A DNA stretch of 8,175 nt from an uncultured Spirochaetaceae bacterium (GTDB lineage: Bacteria > Spirochaetota > Spirochaetia > Sphaerochaetales > Sphaerochaetaceae): NCBI GenBank assembly GCA_946414625.1, contig CAMKPI010000067.1, positions 1-8,175 on the forward strand, read 5' to 3'. Every line of letters starts with the position of its first letter. Positions within the stretch are counted from its first letter, which is position 1. Positions 1-7,103 of this stretch are shown here, in pieces. Below the pieces are notes generated by a model. The model was not told the origin of the DNA, did no database searches, and was given only the letters and a program-made list of their open reading frames with translations. The translations under genes were made by a program, and so were the position numbers.

Positions 1-1095
1 GATAAGCGTGCTTCGCGGGCTGCGGAGGAAGATAAGAAGGATCACAATCGCAAGAATCATTCCCTCGATTGCGGACTTCACGACATTTTTTATCGAAGTG
101 TTGATCTCGTCGGCGGTGTTGTAAATCACGTCAATCTCACAGTCGGACGGCAGCTGCTTCTCAATCTGAGGGAGCTGCGCAAGAACCGCCGCGGCAACCG
201 CCACGCTGTTCTTCTTCGCCTGCTTGGAAATGATGACCCCGACGGCGTCGCGTCCAGCGTCGCGGAACACGCTGTCAAGATCCTTGAAGCCGTCGTAGAC
301 ATTGGCAATCTCGCGGAGCCGGATCTCTCCCATCTCTCCGTCGGAGCCGGTCTTGTAGGAGATCACCGTGTCGGCAATCTCGTCCACGGACCGGTATGTG
401 CCCGTCGATTCCACGACATACTCGAAGCCGTTCTCCTTAACCGTTCCCACGCTGCTGTTGGCGTTGTTCGCCCCGATCAGCTGCGAAAGCGTCGAGAAAG
501 ACAGACCGTAGTTCTCCAGGTTATTCTTTGAAATCTCTATGCGTATCGCCCGTGTTCGCCCTCCCAAAGCCCTGGTGGACGCGACACCGTTGATCTGCTC
601 GAGCCTCGGCGCGACAATGTCCGTCACGAGCTGCTTCAGCTCCTCAGGCGTTCTCGTGGGGCTTCGGAGAGCCGTTATCATCAGCGGCAAGAGGGACATG
701 TCCATCTTCACAACAAGCGGCGCCTGGGCGTCGGTGGGCAGGTATCTCTTCACCATGTCTATCCTGTCTCGAATCGTGTTCGCTGCCTCGTCGAGGTTTG
801 TATCCATCGAGAACTGGAGGGTTATCATCGAGCTGCCCTTGCTGGATGTGCTGGAGAGCTTCTCAATACCAGCCACCGCCGCAACCGAGGATTCAAGGAC
901 CTTTGTGATCTTCTCCTCCACCTCCTCCGGGGACGCCCCCTCGTATGTGGTGCTCACCACGATGTACGGGATGTCCATGCTTGGGATCAGCTCCACGGAG
1001 ATCTGCCTCACGGCGTTGATTCCGAGAACGAGGATAAGCGCGCATATGACCACCACCGTCACCGGTTTTCTAAGGGATGTTTTTGCTATCGACAT
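1..1095 (-). CDS. RND-family efflux pump, inner-membrane subunit (N-terminal 365 residues, partial)
   Basis: This would be the proton-driven inner-membrane subunit of a tripartite efflux pump. The frame is open from the ATG at 1093-1095 to the left edge, giving 365 residues of a family usually 1000-1050 long. Visible features are a short basic N-terminus with TM1 (about residues 11-28, PVTVVVICALILVLGI), then the conserved post-TM1 stretch ELIPSMDIPYIVVSTTYEGA (about 35-54). The porter-domain segments follow, with IRDRIDMVKRYLP near 108-120. The next TM starts at about 344 and ends in the family signature LLIFLRSPRSTLI at the window edge. The start follows a G-rich ribosome-binding stretch (GGGGGG, 5 nt upstream). 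It lies 18 nt downstream of the adaptor stop, so the two are almost certainly co-transcribed. It belongs to the HAE (multidrug/hydrophobe) branch by sequence style, but the substrate cannot be read from it. Confidence 0.95.
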   Translation of the reverse strand, partial: MSIAKTSLRKPVTVVVICALILVLGINAVRQISVELIPSMDIPYIVVSTTYEGASPEEVEEKITKVLESSVAAVAGIEKLSSTSSKGSSMITLQFSMDTNLDEAANTIRDRIDMVKRYLPTDAQAPLVVKMDMSLLPLMITALRSPTRTPEELKQLVTDIVAPRLEQINGVASTRALGGRTRAIRIEISKNNLENYGLSFSTLSQLIGANNANSSVGTVKENGFEYVVESTGTYRSVDEIADTVISYKTGSDGEMGEIRLREIANVYDGFKDLDSVFRDAGRDAVGVIISKQAKKNSVAVAAAVLAQLPQIEKQLPSDCEIDVIYNTADEINTSIKNVVKSAIEGMILAIVILLIFLRSPRSTLI

Positions 1096-1113
1096 TTGTT
1101 CCCCCCGCCCGGA

Positions 1114-2010
1114 TCAGTTCAAAACCCTGACAGCGTCTCCATCGGAAATGAATCCCTGTCCTTTTACAATGACGCGGTCGCCGGCGGAAAGTCCCGAGAC
1201 AATTTCCGCCTCATTTCCTTCCCTGATTCCGACGGACACAACCTTGCGGACGGCGCGGCCGCCCTCCTCGATGTAGCAGTATGTCTCGTTCGTCGCAAGA
1301 GTGAGAGCGCTGTAGGGAACCAACAATATGCCCGTCTTTGTCTGCATCTGAACAGAAAGGCGCGCATACATACCAGCCTTGAGGCGCGGATCCGTCTTGT
1401 CAAGCTTCACGGTGATGTCCGCCATGCGAGTGGTCTGGTTGACCGTCGGGCTTACCTTGCTGACGCGGCCGGTGAAAACCTCTCCCGGGATTGCGTCGAA
1501 GGTCGCCACGACAGGATTGCCGACGGCAATCTGAGCAGAATAGAGCTCAATTGCCTTAAAACCCAACTCAAGGTCGTCCAGCGTCTCGACGGTGGCAAAC
1601 GCGGAAGCCTGGCTGGTCTGCTGACCCACCTTGCCGGTCACAGAGGTGACTGTGCCCGCAATCGGAGCCTTCACCGGACTCTTGTTATATGTCTGTCCGG
1701 CGCGGGACGGGTCAATATAAGCCAGCACCTGATCCTTTCGGACGACCTCGCCCTCTGTCACAAGGACCTCGACGATCTTTCCAGCCGCGTCGGGCATCGC
1801 GGACACGGTGCTCTTCGCCTTTATCGTGCCGCCGAACCTGTGAGTCTCTGTGATTGAACCCGTCTCCACAGGAGAGACCTCCACATTGTAGACGATCTCC
1901 TCCACCTGTGGGCCCGCAGACACTTCCTTTTTTTTGCATCCGACAAGGCAGAGCAAAGCAAGGCAAAGAACCGCGGCTTTTACCAGCCGTTTTTTTGTTG
2001 CATATCTCAT
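1114..2010 (-). CDS. Periplasmic adaptor (membrane fusion) lipoprotein of RND efflux pump, hairpin-less BesA type
   Basis: This 298-residue adaptor would link the RND pump to the TolC-like channel. I chose the ATG at 2008-2010 over an upstream TTG at 2026-2028 because GGAG sits 6 nt before it, and because it gives a clean lipoprotein signal with lipobox LVGC and lipidated Cys25. The mature N-terminus is KKKEVSAG. The domain order is two lipoyl half-motifs (about 70-100 and 110-142, the second containing SPVKAPIAGTVTSV), a beta-barrel (about 145-215, with SPTVNQTTRMADI), and a membrane-proximal domain (about 225-298, with ILLVPYSAL and GLSAGDRVIVKG). The two lipoyl halves are joined by only about 10 residues (PSRAGQTYNK), where AcrA/MexA-type adaptors insert a long alpha-helical hairpin. 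Borrelia BesA is known to lack that hairpin. A 127-nt gap separates this gene from the TolC-like gene upstream. Confidence 0.93.
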   Translation of the reverse strand: MRYATKKRLVKAAVLCLALLCLVGCKKKEVSAGPQVEEIVYNVEVSPVETGSITETHRFGGTIKAKSTVSAMPDAAGKIVEVLVTEGEVVRKDQVLAYIDPSRAGQTYNKSPVKAPIAGTVTSVTGKVGQQTSQASAFATVETLDDLELGFKAIELYSAQIAVGNPVVATFDAIPGEVFTGRVSKVSPTVNQTTRMADITVKLDKTDPRLKAGMYARLSVQMQTKTGILLVPYSALTLATNETYCYIEEGGRAVRKVVSVGIREGNEAEIVSGLSAGDRVIVKGQGFISDGDAVRVLN

Positions 2011-2080
2011 TTTTTTCTCCAAAATCAAACTATCTATTTCCTGTATATCAGTTTTTCCAATCTCTTGCTCCCTTCCCCGT

Positions 2081-2098
2081 CCGGATCCCGGGAGCCGG
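2081..2098. repeat. GC-rich near-palindrome in channel-adaptor gap
   Basis: CCGGATCCCGGGAGCCGG is an 18-bp inverted repeat centred on CCCGGG, with one mismatched pair. It lies in the 127-nt gap between the TolC-like stop and the adaptor start. In the operon's transcript it could form a short stem, but no T-tract follows, so it is not an intrinsic terminator. It may be an RNA-stability element or a chance feature. Confidence 0.3.
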
Positions 2099-2137
2099 CA
2101 CTGTTATGCCCTGCGTGAATACCTCGCGCCAGAGACC

Positions 2138-3448
2138 TCACTTGATGTACGACTGCATTGTGGCATACTCGAGGTCGATCAGCGCGGAGATGTAGTTGTA
2201 CTGGTTGGACAGCTTCGCAAGACGCGCCTGATTCAGCGCCGTCTGCGAGTCGATAAGATCCAGATAATCCGTCGTGCCCTCGTTGTACGAGGCCTGGCGC
2301 ATGTTGTAGGAAGCCTCTGCCAGGGCAACAGTGGATTCGGCAGACTCCAGCGACATGCGGGTCTGATCCAGCGTATCCACAAGATTCAGGATCTCGATCC
2401 TCGCAGCATCCTCAGCAAGAGCACGCCCCTGTCGGATTTGCTCCAAACCGTTCTTCACGCTCTTGAGGTTGCTCCAGCCGTCGGATGTCGGAAGAATGTC
2501 CGTGAGGTTCCACGCCACAGTTCCGCTGAAACTGCCGGTATCCACCCAGTACTTGCTGCCGGACTTGTCCAGGTCGTACAGATATGGCTGCCACGACATG
2601 GCAAGCCGGACGGACGGGATGAACGTGCTTTCCACAAGGGCTGTTTTCTGAAGCTTTAGCTGCTTCTCCTGGCTGTCCAAAAGGCGGATATCGTACCTCT
2701 TGCCGATACTCGAGAGAGCCTCGGACGCGTCCACATCCACCATTGCCGCGTCTATACCCGTTGTGAGGACAAGCTCCTCGTTCACATCGAGCCCCAAAAG
2801 CAGGGCAAACTGCCTTTTTGAAGTCTTGACACTCCTCTCTGCCTCCTGGTATGCGGGAATCGCGTTCCTGTACGCAACCTCGCTCTGCAGAAGGGAGATC
2901 TCGGGGACATAGCCGCCGTCGTAGTCACGCTTCGCCTGGGCGTAGCGCGCTTCCTGGTTTTTCATCGTTTCCGCCTGGATTTTCAGCTTCTCCTCCTGGA
3001 GGATTATGCCGTAGTACGCCTTGGCAACGTTCTGGGAGAGCTTCCTTGCCGCCTCTTCGTACGTTATCTCACCTTCCGCGTACTTCTCCTTCGCAATCTG
3101 AATATTGGTTATCAACGCGGGGTTGAAAGTCCATGTGCCGGAAATACCGTATGTGAACGCCCATGTCGGATCCGGGACAGAACGCCCTTCCAGCTTATTC
3201 TGCACAGCCACACTTGCATTCTCGTTGGCATGACTGAAGGTGGCGCTTGCCGTGATGTCCGGCAAGAGGTTGTTATACGAATACTTATAGTCGTTTTTCG
3301 CTGTTTCCAGCGTAATGCGAGCATTCTTCAGGCTGAGATTCTGCTCCGCCGCAAGGGAAATGGCGTCCTCCAGGGACAGGTCCAGTGCCGCAAGCGGGAA
3401 CAGAACCGCCAAAGCCATCAGAGCAATCAAAGAAACCTTTCTTATCAT
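2138..3448 (-). CDS. TolC-like outer-membrane efflux channel
   Basis: This is a 436-residue outer-membrane efflux protein (OEP family), the exit duct of the pump encoded downstream. It begins with a signal peptide, MIRKVSLIALMALAVLFPLA (about 1-21). The mature protein opens with the typical first OEP repeat, LSLEDAISLAAEQNLSLKNA, followed by YSYNNLLPDITASATF. The second repeat starts near YDIRLLDSQEKQLKLQKTAL and FIPSVRLAMSWQP, and the end is helical (QTALNQARLAKLSNQYNYIS). The long Ala/Glu/Gln-rich helices match the channel's periplasmic barrel. The length is normal. The frame stays open 39 codons further upstream, but that stretch (FICHLVDYYTHCLLFF) is AT-rich intergenic DNA. The ATG at 3446-3448 is preceded by GAGGA about 6 nt away and gives a proper signal peptide. 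It is the first gene of the operon, in the same order as besC-besA-besB of Borrelia. Confidence 0.93.
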   Translation of the reverse strand: MIRKVSLIALMALAVLFPLAALDLSLEDAISLAAEQNLSLKNARITLETAKNDYKYSYNNLLPDITASATFSHANENASVAVQNKLEGRSVPDPTWAFTYGISGTWTFNPALITNIQIAKEKYAEGEITYEEAARKLSQNVAKAYYGIILQEEKLKIQAETMKNQEARYAQAKRDYDGGYVPEISLLQSEVAYRNAIPAYQEAERSVKTSKRQFALLLGLDVNEELVLTTGIDAAMVDVDASEALSSIGKRYDIRLLDSQEKQLKLQKTALVESTFIPSVRLAMSWQPYLYDLDKSGSKYWVDTGSFSGTVAWNLTDILPTSDGWSNLKSVKNGLEQIRQGRALAEDAARIEILNLVDTLDQTRMSLESAESTVALAEASYNMRQASYNEGTTDYLDLIDSQTALNQARLAKLSNQYNYISALIDLEYATMQSYIK

Positions 3449-3500
3449 ATTTTTCCTCAAAATCCTTGATTCCCAAATTTTAGCGATTTTACTTTGAAAA

Positions 3501-3508
3501 AATAACAA
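3501..3508 (+). repeat. Candidate operator half-site 1 (AATAACAA)
   Basis: This is the first of three exact copies of the octamer in the divergent region. It lies just downstream of the possible minus-strand -10 element, where a bound repressor would block the pump operon. The assignment is inference from position and repetition only. Confidence 0.35.
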
Positions 3509-3559
3509 ACAGTGTGTATAATAATCAACAAGGTGACAAATAAAAACATTTTTTTTTGC

Positions 3560-3585
3560 TAACAATTTTTCCGTATTTTGTTATT
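3560..3585. repeat. Candidate operator: inverted repeat TAACAA-N12-TTGTTA containing half-site 2
   Basis: TAACAA (3560-3565) and TTGTTA (3578-3583) form an inverted repeat spanning 24 bp with a 12-bp spacer. The right arm extends to TTGTTATT (3578-3585), the exact reverse complement of the octamer at 3501-3508 and 3633-3640. The size and symmetry suit a dimeric TetR-family repressor. The AT-rich background lowers confidence. Confidence 0.4.
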
Positions 3586-3632
3586 TATTTACATTTTGGG
3601 AAAAAATTGAACTTTGTTTGTACTATAGAATT

Positions 3633-3640
3633 AATAACAA
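3633..3640 (+). repeat. Candidate operator half-site 3 (AATAACAA), overlapping tetR RBS
   Basis: This exact copy of the octamer overlaps the first bases of the AAGGAG ribosome-binding site of tetR. A protein bound here would repress tetR itself, which fits autoregulation. The match is seen; the role is inferred. Confidence 0.35.
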
Positions 3641-3650
3641 GGAGTAAGAG

Positions 3651-4268
3651 ATGCCAAACGAAAAAAACACCACCTTCTCCCCGGGCGACGCCCTCCCAAC
3701 GAAACATACGCGCCAGAAGAAAGAGGACAAGAGAGTCAGATATACCAAGATATTCCTGAAGGAGGCTCTCCTGAAGCTTTTGCTTGAGAAGCCGCTTGGG
3801 GAGATTACCCCAACAGAGCTCTGCAGAGAAGCGGACATCAACCGCAACACCTTCTACAGCCACTTCTCCGCTGTCAGGGACGTGCTCGATATGGTGGAGA
3901 ACGAATTGGAGGAAAAGCTTATGTCCACCCTGTCTTTCGGGGAGAACAGCCTGGAGATGGTGCATAAAATCATCCAGAACATCGCCCAGAACGACAAGGA
4001 GGTGAGAATAATCTTCTCCCCGAACGGGGACATCGGCTTCGGCAAGAAACTGTATGAATTGGTCGAAGAGAAAGCGCTCCGGGAATTCGAAAAAACGAAA
4101 CCAGGCATTGACGACACCACCATGCGCTATGCTTTTTCGTTCGCTTTCCTGGGCAGCACGGCAATCATCCAGAGGTGGCTCCACGATAATATGCAAAGAA
4201 CCCCGGAAGAAATCTCGAAGTTGATTTTCAACCTGTCGAAAAAAGGCCTGGACTACTACCTCGCCTAG
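3651..4268 (+). CDS. TetR/AcrR-family transcriptional regulator, probable repressor of the efflux operon
   Basis: This is a 205-residue one-component DNA-binding regulator. A hydrophilic 30-residue N-terminal tail is followed by the TetR HTH domain. In it, YTKIFLKEALLKLLLEKPLG (about 31-50) forms helix 1, and ITPTELCREADINRNTFYSH (about 52-71) forms helices 2-3. The recognition helix carries the hallmark NRNTFYSHF. The rest (about 75-205) is helical and would hold the ligand pocket and dimer interface; its ligand cannot be predicted. The start is supported by AAGGAG 6 nt upstream. The gene is divergent from the TolC-adaptor-RND operon, the usual layout for a local repressor that is released by a pump substrate, as with TetR, AcrR and their relatives. 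That role is inferred from position. The first bases after the stop show no clear intrinsic terminator. Confidence 0.93.
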   Translation: MPNEKNTTFSPGDALPTKHTRQKKEDKRVRYTKIFLKEALLKLLLEKPLGEITPTELCREADINRNTFYSHFSAVRDVLDMVENELEEKLMSTLSFGENSLEMVHKIIQNIAQNDKEVRIIFSPNGDIGFGKKLYELVEEKALREFEKTKPGIDDTTMRYAFSFAFLGSTAIIQRWLHDNMQRTPEEISKLIFNLSKKGLDYYLA

Positions 4269-4599
4269 TCTATGCTGCGCAAAATTTATGCGACCGCGTC
4301 CGTGCCCGAAACCCGGAATGAGTAGCCTCAAGCTGCACGAATGCGCGCGAAGCGGCGGGGTAATTACGCAAAACCTTCCCGCTCTTTCTACTAATCACGC
4401 GCCCTCAAGCCGCACGGATGCGCGATTACGCAAAGCGGGCGCGATTATTACACAAAATCATCCCGCTCTTTCTATAATCAAGCAGCCTTAAACCGCATGG
4501 ACACGCAATTTTGCGCCGCGGGGTTGTGTCTGACCCTGTGCACGCTATGCGGTATTCCATCAAGCCGCACGGATGCGCGCGAAACCCGGATGTCTCTCC
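4269..4599. repeat. Gene-free convergent intergenic region with degenerate ~80-bp tandem repeats
   Basis: No credible gene lies between the tetR stop and the pgpH stop. The stretch contains four copies of a core resembling TCAAGCCGCACGGATGCGCG, starting at 4328, 4405, 4488 and 4560 (spacing 77, 83 and 72 bp). Copies 2 and 4 share all 20 core bases, copy 1 has two changes and copy 3 is decayed. A second module, TTACRCAAAAYCWTCCCGCTCTTTCT followed by TAATCA, occurs at 4364-4397 and 4448-4480. CGAAACCCGGAATG (4307-4320) and CGAAACCCGGATG (4580-4592) bracket the array. Within units, AGCGGG (4434-4439) can pair with CCCGCT (4462-4467), and CGCA-CGGA-TGCG can form a small hairpin. The pattern suggests extragenic palindromic or decayed tandem repeats. 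Function is unknown. Confidence 0.8.
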
Positions 4600-6942
4600 T
4601 CACTTCTCCTCGCTTCCCTTGTCCTTGCCGCCTTCCTTAGTGTTATATGAGATCCTCACGTGGTGGATGCTCATGAGAGAATGCAAAAAGCTCTCCTTCA
4701 GAGTGCTGATCTCCTTCATCGACAGCGGGCACTTGTCCAGCTGCCCCCGCTCTATCTTCTGAGAAACAATACTGTCAATCAGCTTGGTGAACTTGGAGAC
4801 GTTGGGTTCCTTGACGCTTCGCGACGCCGCCTCCACACTGTCTGCAAGCATTATGAGTCCGCATTCCCGGGTGGAAGGCTTGTGGGCGTTGTTATACGAA
4901 TAGTCTCCTATGGCTATCTCGTTCAGGAGATTCTCGTCCTTCATTTCCCGCGCCTTGTTGTAGAAATACTGAATCACATCCGTGCCGTGGTGGTCGTGGA
5001 TTATCTCCACAATCTCCTCCGGCAGTCCATTCTCACGTGCCAGTTCCGCCCCGTAGGACACGTGGCGGCGGATTATAGACACGCTCTGCCCTGGGTTCAA
5101 GTCAATCAAGCGGTTCTCTCCGGCGTACTGGTTTTCAGTGAAGTAATTGGGATGCTCCAGCTTTCCGATGTCGTGGTACAGGGCTGCCACCCGGGCAAGC
5201 CCGGCGTTCGCTCCGATTGCGTTAGCCCCGGAGAACGCAAGGTCCGCCACCGCGCGGGAATGCGTGTATGTGCCCGGAGCCACCTTTGCAAGACGATCCA
5301 TCAGATCCGACTCACCGTAGAACAGTTCATACAGGCGGAAAGTTGTGGGCAGATTGAAAAGCCTCTCCTCAACAGGGATCAGGAACATCAACAGAACGCT
5401 GGAGGACAGCCCGAGAAGTGCCTTCACCACCGCGGAGTAGATAAAATCCTCCATTTTTAGCTGGTTCGGCACAATCACAACGAACAGAAGCGTTATCGCA
5501 ATCGACACAAGAACCGTCACGAGTGCCTGCAGGATCTGGTCGATGCGGCGATTGAAGAAGCGCACCACAAACGACGACACAACGCCGAGCATCACCCCAT
5601 AGAAGAACGAATAGTATGTACTCGAAGGGATGGACAGAGAAACAAGCCCCATCACAAAGGCGGAGATGGAACCCATTGTCCGACGCCCGGACATCATCGT
5701 CATGTGCATTGGAAGAAAACATATCGGAATGAAAGAGGGAAGAAACTCCACTTTAAGCCCCGCCGCCGCGTGAACAAGGAAATATGCAGTGACTGTCGTG
5801 CAGGCAGTGTAGAAGAGCATGGTGTAAAGATACGTGTTGAAATGCCTGCCGTCGGAGCCCACAATGTGATACATGATGTAGTATATGATGATCGAGCAAG
5901 CAAGGTTGAAAAGAATCACCGACATGATGTCGCGCCCGTCCACCCTGGTGCGTCCGGAAAGCAGCGCGAGATTCGCCATCTGGCGCTCCGTTATCACAGT
6001 GTCGATCTGTAGGATGGGACGACCCGCCTTCAGTGACACCACCACGCTTCCCGCGTTGTTATATGCGGCAAGCCGGCGGCTGTCCGTCTGCGCCGAATCA
6101 TAGAACACGTTAGCCTCGCAGATATTCCTCGCAAGCCCCAGGACTATATACCTTTCGGAGAGTTCAATGTCCGCTCCGTAGTTCGAGAGAATCTTCGCCA
6201 CCACGCCGGTGAGATCGGCATCGGTCAGCAAGCCGTCCTCCAGGCGGATCTTCCTCTCCTCAAAGAAATCGTCGAGATAGTTATTCACGGTGACAATGTT
6301 TCTTGTACCGGCGCCTTTCAGCTCCTGAATCTCGTTGTCCCGGAAAAGCCCTTGCTTCATTATCTCCTCGATCACCTGATACGCAAGGCTCACTGCCCTC
6401 TCTCCGTTATTTTCCTTGATATAGCCGTAGAAATACCTGAGGTTGCCCTCTCCGATGCGGTCTCCATCGTCGTGCCGGAGCGCATCAACAAAGTCCGCCA
6501 TGCGGGAGAGAACCTTCATCGTCACCTCAGCCCGGAAAGCAAACACGGGAGACACCGCTCTGGCGGCATATTCCCGGGAAGCCTTGGTTGCGTCCTCGTC
6601 CACAATGTCCAGATCCTCGCGCAAGTATACGGTGTCGTCACTGATCATGCCTGTCTTGTATTTGAGATACAGTCCCCGGTATTCATTGATTCCGCTCTCC
6701 CGGAGAAAGAAGTACAGAGCCGCGCAACAGAGAGTTATCACCACGGAGAACAGAACGCCGTGCCAAAAAACACCCTTTTGGATCCAGGCAAAACGGTCCC
6801 GCATCTTTCTGCCCGACACGATCTGGAGAGTCTTCCTCTTCTCCTTCATCTTCTCGTCGAACTCTTTCTCGCGGTTCCTTCCGCCGTAGTTCTTGCGCCC
6901 TCTCGAGTTACCATCCTCTCTGTTCTTATTTCTGCCAAACAT
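4600..6942 (-). CDS. pgpH: PgpH-type 7TM-HD cyclic di-AMP phosphodiesterase
   Basis: This is a 780-residue membrane phosphodiesterase of the 7TMR-HD family. Characterised members (Listeria PgpH) hydrolyse cyclic di-AMP to pApA at the cytoplasmic face. The domain order is a very basic tail (1-55), TM0 (about 61-80), an extracytoplasmic 7TMR-HDED-type domain (about 82-335), seven TMs (about 340-523) and the HD domain (about 545-712). All expected metal ligands are present: H561 (GTYTHSRA), H590-D591 (YHDIGKLEHPNYF), H627 (RRHVSYGAE), H651-H652 (IIHDHHGTD) and D701 (MLADSVEAASRS), so it should be active. I chose the ATG at 6940-6942 because GGAAAGG lies about 7 nt upstream. Extending the frame to 7029 adds residues encoded by repeat DNA. 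The gene is convergent with tetR and appears monocistronic, since the gene upstream ends in a terminator. The C-terminal tail (KEGGKDKGSEEK) is charged. Confidence 0.93.
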   Translation of the reverse strand: MFGRNKNREDGNSRGRKNYGGRNREKEFDEKMKEKRKTLQIVSGRKMRDRFAWIQKGVFWHGVLFSVVITLCCAALYFFLRESGINEYRGLYLKYKTGMISDDTVYLREDLDIVDEDATKASREYAARAVSPVFAFRAEVTMKVLSRMADFVDALRHDDGDRIGEGNLRYFYGYIKENNGERAVSLAYQVIEEIMKQGLFRDNEIQELKGAGTRNIVTVNNYLDDFFEERKIRLEDGLLTDADLTGVVAKILSNYGADIELSERYIVLGLARNICEANVFYDSAQTDSRRLAAYNNAGSVVVSLKAGRPILQIDTVITERQMANLALLSGRTRVDGRDIMSVILFNLACSIIIYYIMYHIVGSDGRHFNTYLYTMLFYTACTTVTAYFLVHAAAGLKVEFLPSFIPICFLPMHMTMMSGRRTMGSISAFVMGLVSLSIPSSTYYSFFYGVMLGVVSSFVVRFFNRRIDQILQALVTVLVSIAITLLFVVIVPNQLKMEDFIYSAVVKALLGLSSSVLLMFLIPVEERLFNLPTTFRLYELFYGESDLMDRLAKVAPGTYTHSRAVADLAFSGANAIGANAGLARVAALYHDIGKLEHPNYFTENQYAGENRLIDLNPGQSVSIIRRHVSYGAELARENGLPEEIVEIIHDHHGTDVIQYFYNKAREMKDENLLNEIAIGDYSYNNAHKPSTRECGLIMLADSVEAASRSVKEPNVSKFTKLIDSIVSQKIERGQLDKCPLSMKEISTLKESFLHSLMSIHHVRISYNTKEGGKDKGSEEK

Positions 6943-7080
6943 ACCAATACCTTTCCGACTCGCCATTGATACCGCGCCGAGCCATGTACGCTTCCGCCAT
7001 TCCCACCGAAGGAGCATCCAGACGGGCACTCAAAGCAAAGGCGCCGCATCGAGCAATGCACGCCTCCGCCTTTCCTCAAC

Positions 7081-7103
7081 GAAAAATCGTCCTGCCGATT
7101 TTC
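7081..7103. other. AT-rich hairpin upstream of pgpH
   Basis: AAAATCG (7083-7089) and CGATTTT (7096-7102) form a seven-pair stem around the 6-nt loop TCCTGC. It lies about 140 bp upstream of the pgpH start. The stem has only two G-C pairs. In the minus direction its second arm ends in a U-run, so it might act as a weak terminator or a leader structure. Confidence 0.35.

Larger units (their letters stand above)
3449..3650. promoter_or_regulatory. AT-rich divergent promoter/operator region of efflux operon and tetR
   Basis: These 202 bp separate the divergent TolC-like gene and tetR. They are far more AT-rich than the flanking genes and contain a nine-T run at 3549-3557, so both promoters and the regulator's binding site are expected here. 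A possible minus-strand -10 element is TATTAT at 3518-3523, but its -35 (TTTTTA at 3541-3546) is poor. No convincing plus-strand promoter could be picked. The tetR ribosome-binding site AAGGAG is at 3639-3644, 6 nt before its ATG. Confidence 0.6.

Noticed and set aside
539..1276. Long plus-strand open frame opposite the RND and adaptor genes
   Set aside because: It is antisense to two well-recognised proteins, is Ser/Thr-rich with no family resemblance, and spans the junction of both genes. It is a shadow of GC-biased codon use.
3449..3565. N-terminal extension of the TolC-like protein by 39 residues
   Set aside because: The extension is AT-rich intergenic sequence, places a normal signal peptide in the interior, and lacks the GAGGA site found before the ATG at 3446-3448.
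3585..4331. 248-codon minus-strand open frame opposite tetR
   Set aside because: The opposite strand encodes a clear TetR protein with a good ribosome-binding site. This frame has no recognisable domain and runs through the AT-rich promoter region.
4288..4491. Small plus-strand frame after tetR with an internally repeated peptide (ITQNLPALS and ITQNHPALS)
   Set aside because: The peptide repeat comes from the DNA repeat units, there is no ribosome-binding site, and spacing between units is not a multiple of three throughout, so coding selection is unlikely.
4325..4592. Possible CRISPR array
   Set aside because: The repeats are degenerate, spacing varies from 72 to 83 bp, the between-core DNA is itself partly repeated, and no cas gene is near.
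4660..5460. 266-codon plus-strand open frame opposite the HD domain of pgpH
   Set aside because: It is antisense to the catalytic HD domain, whose motifs are intact, and shows no domain of its own.
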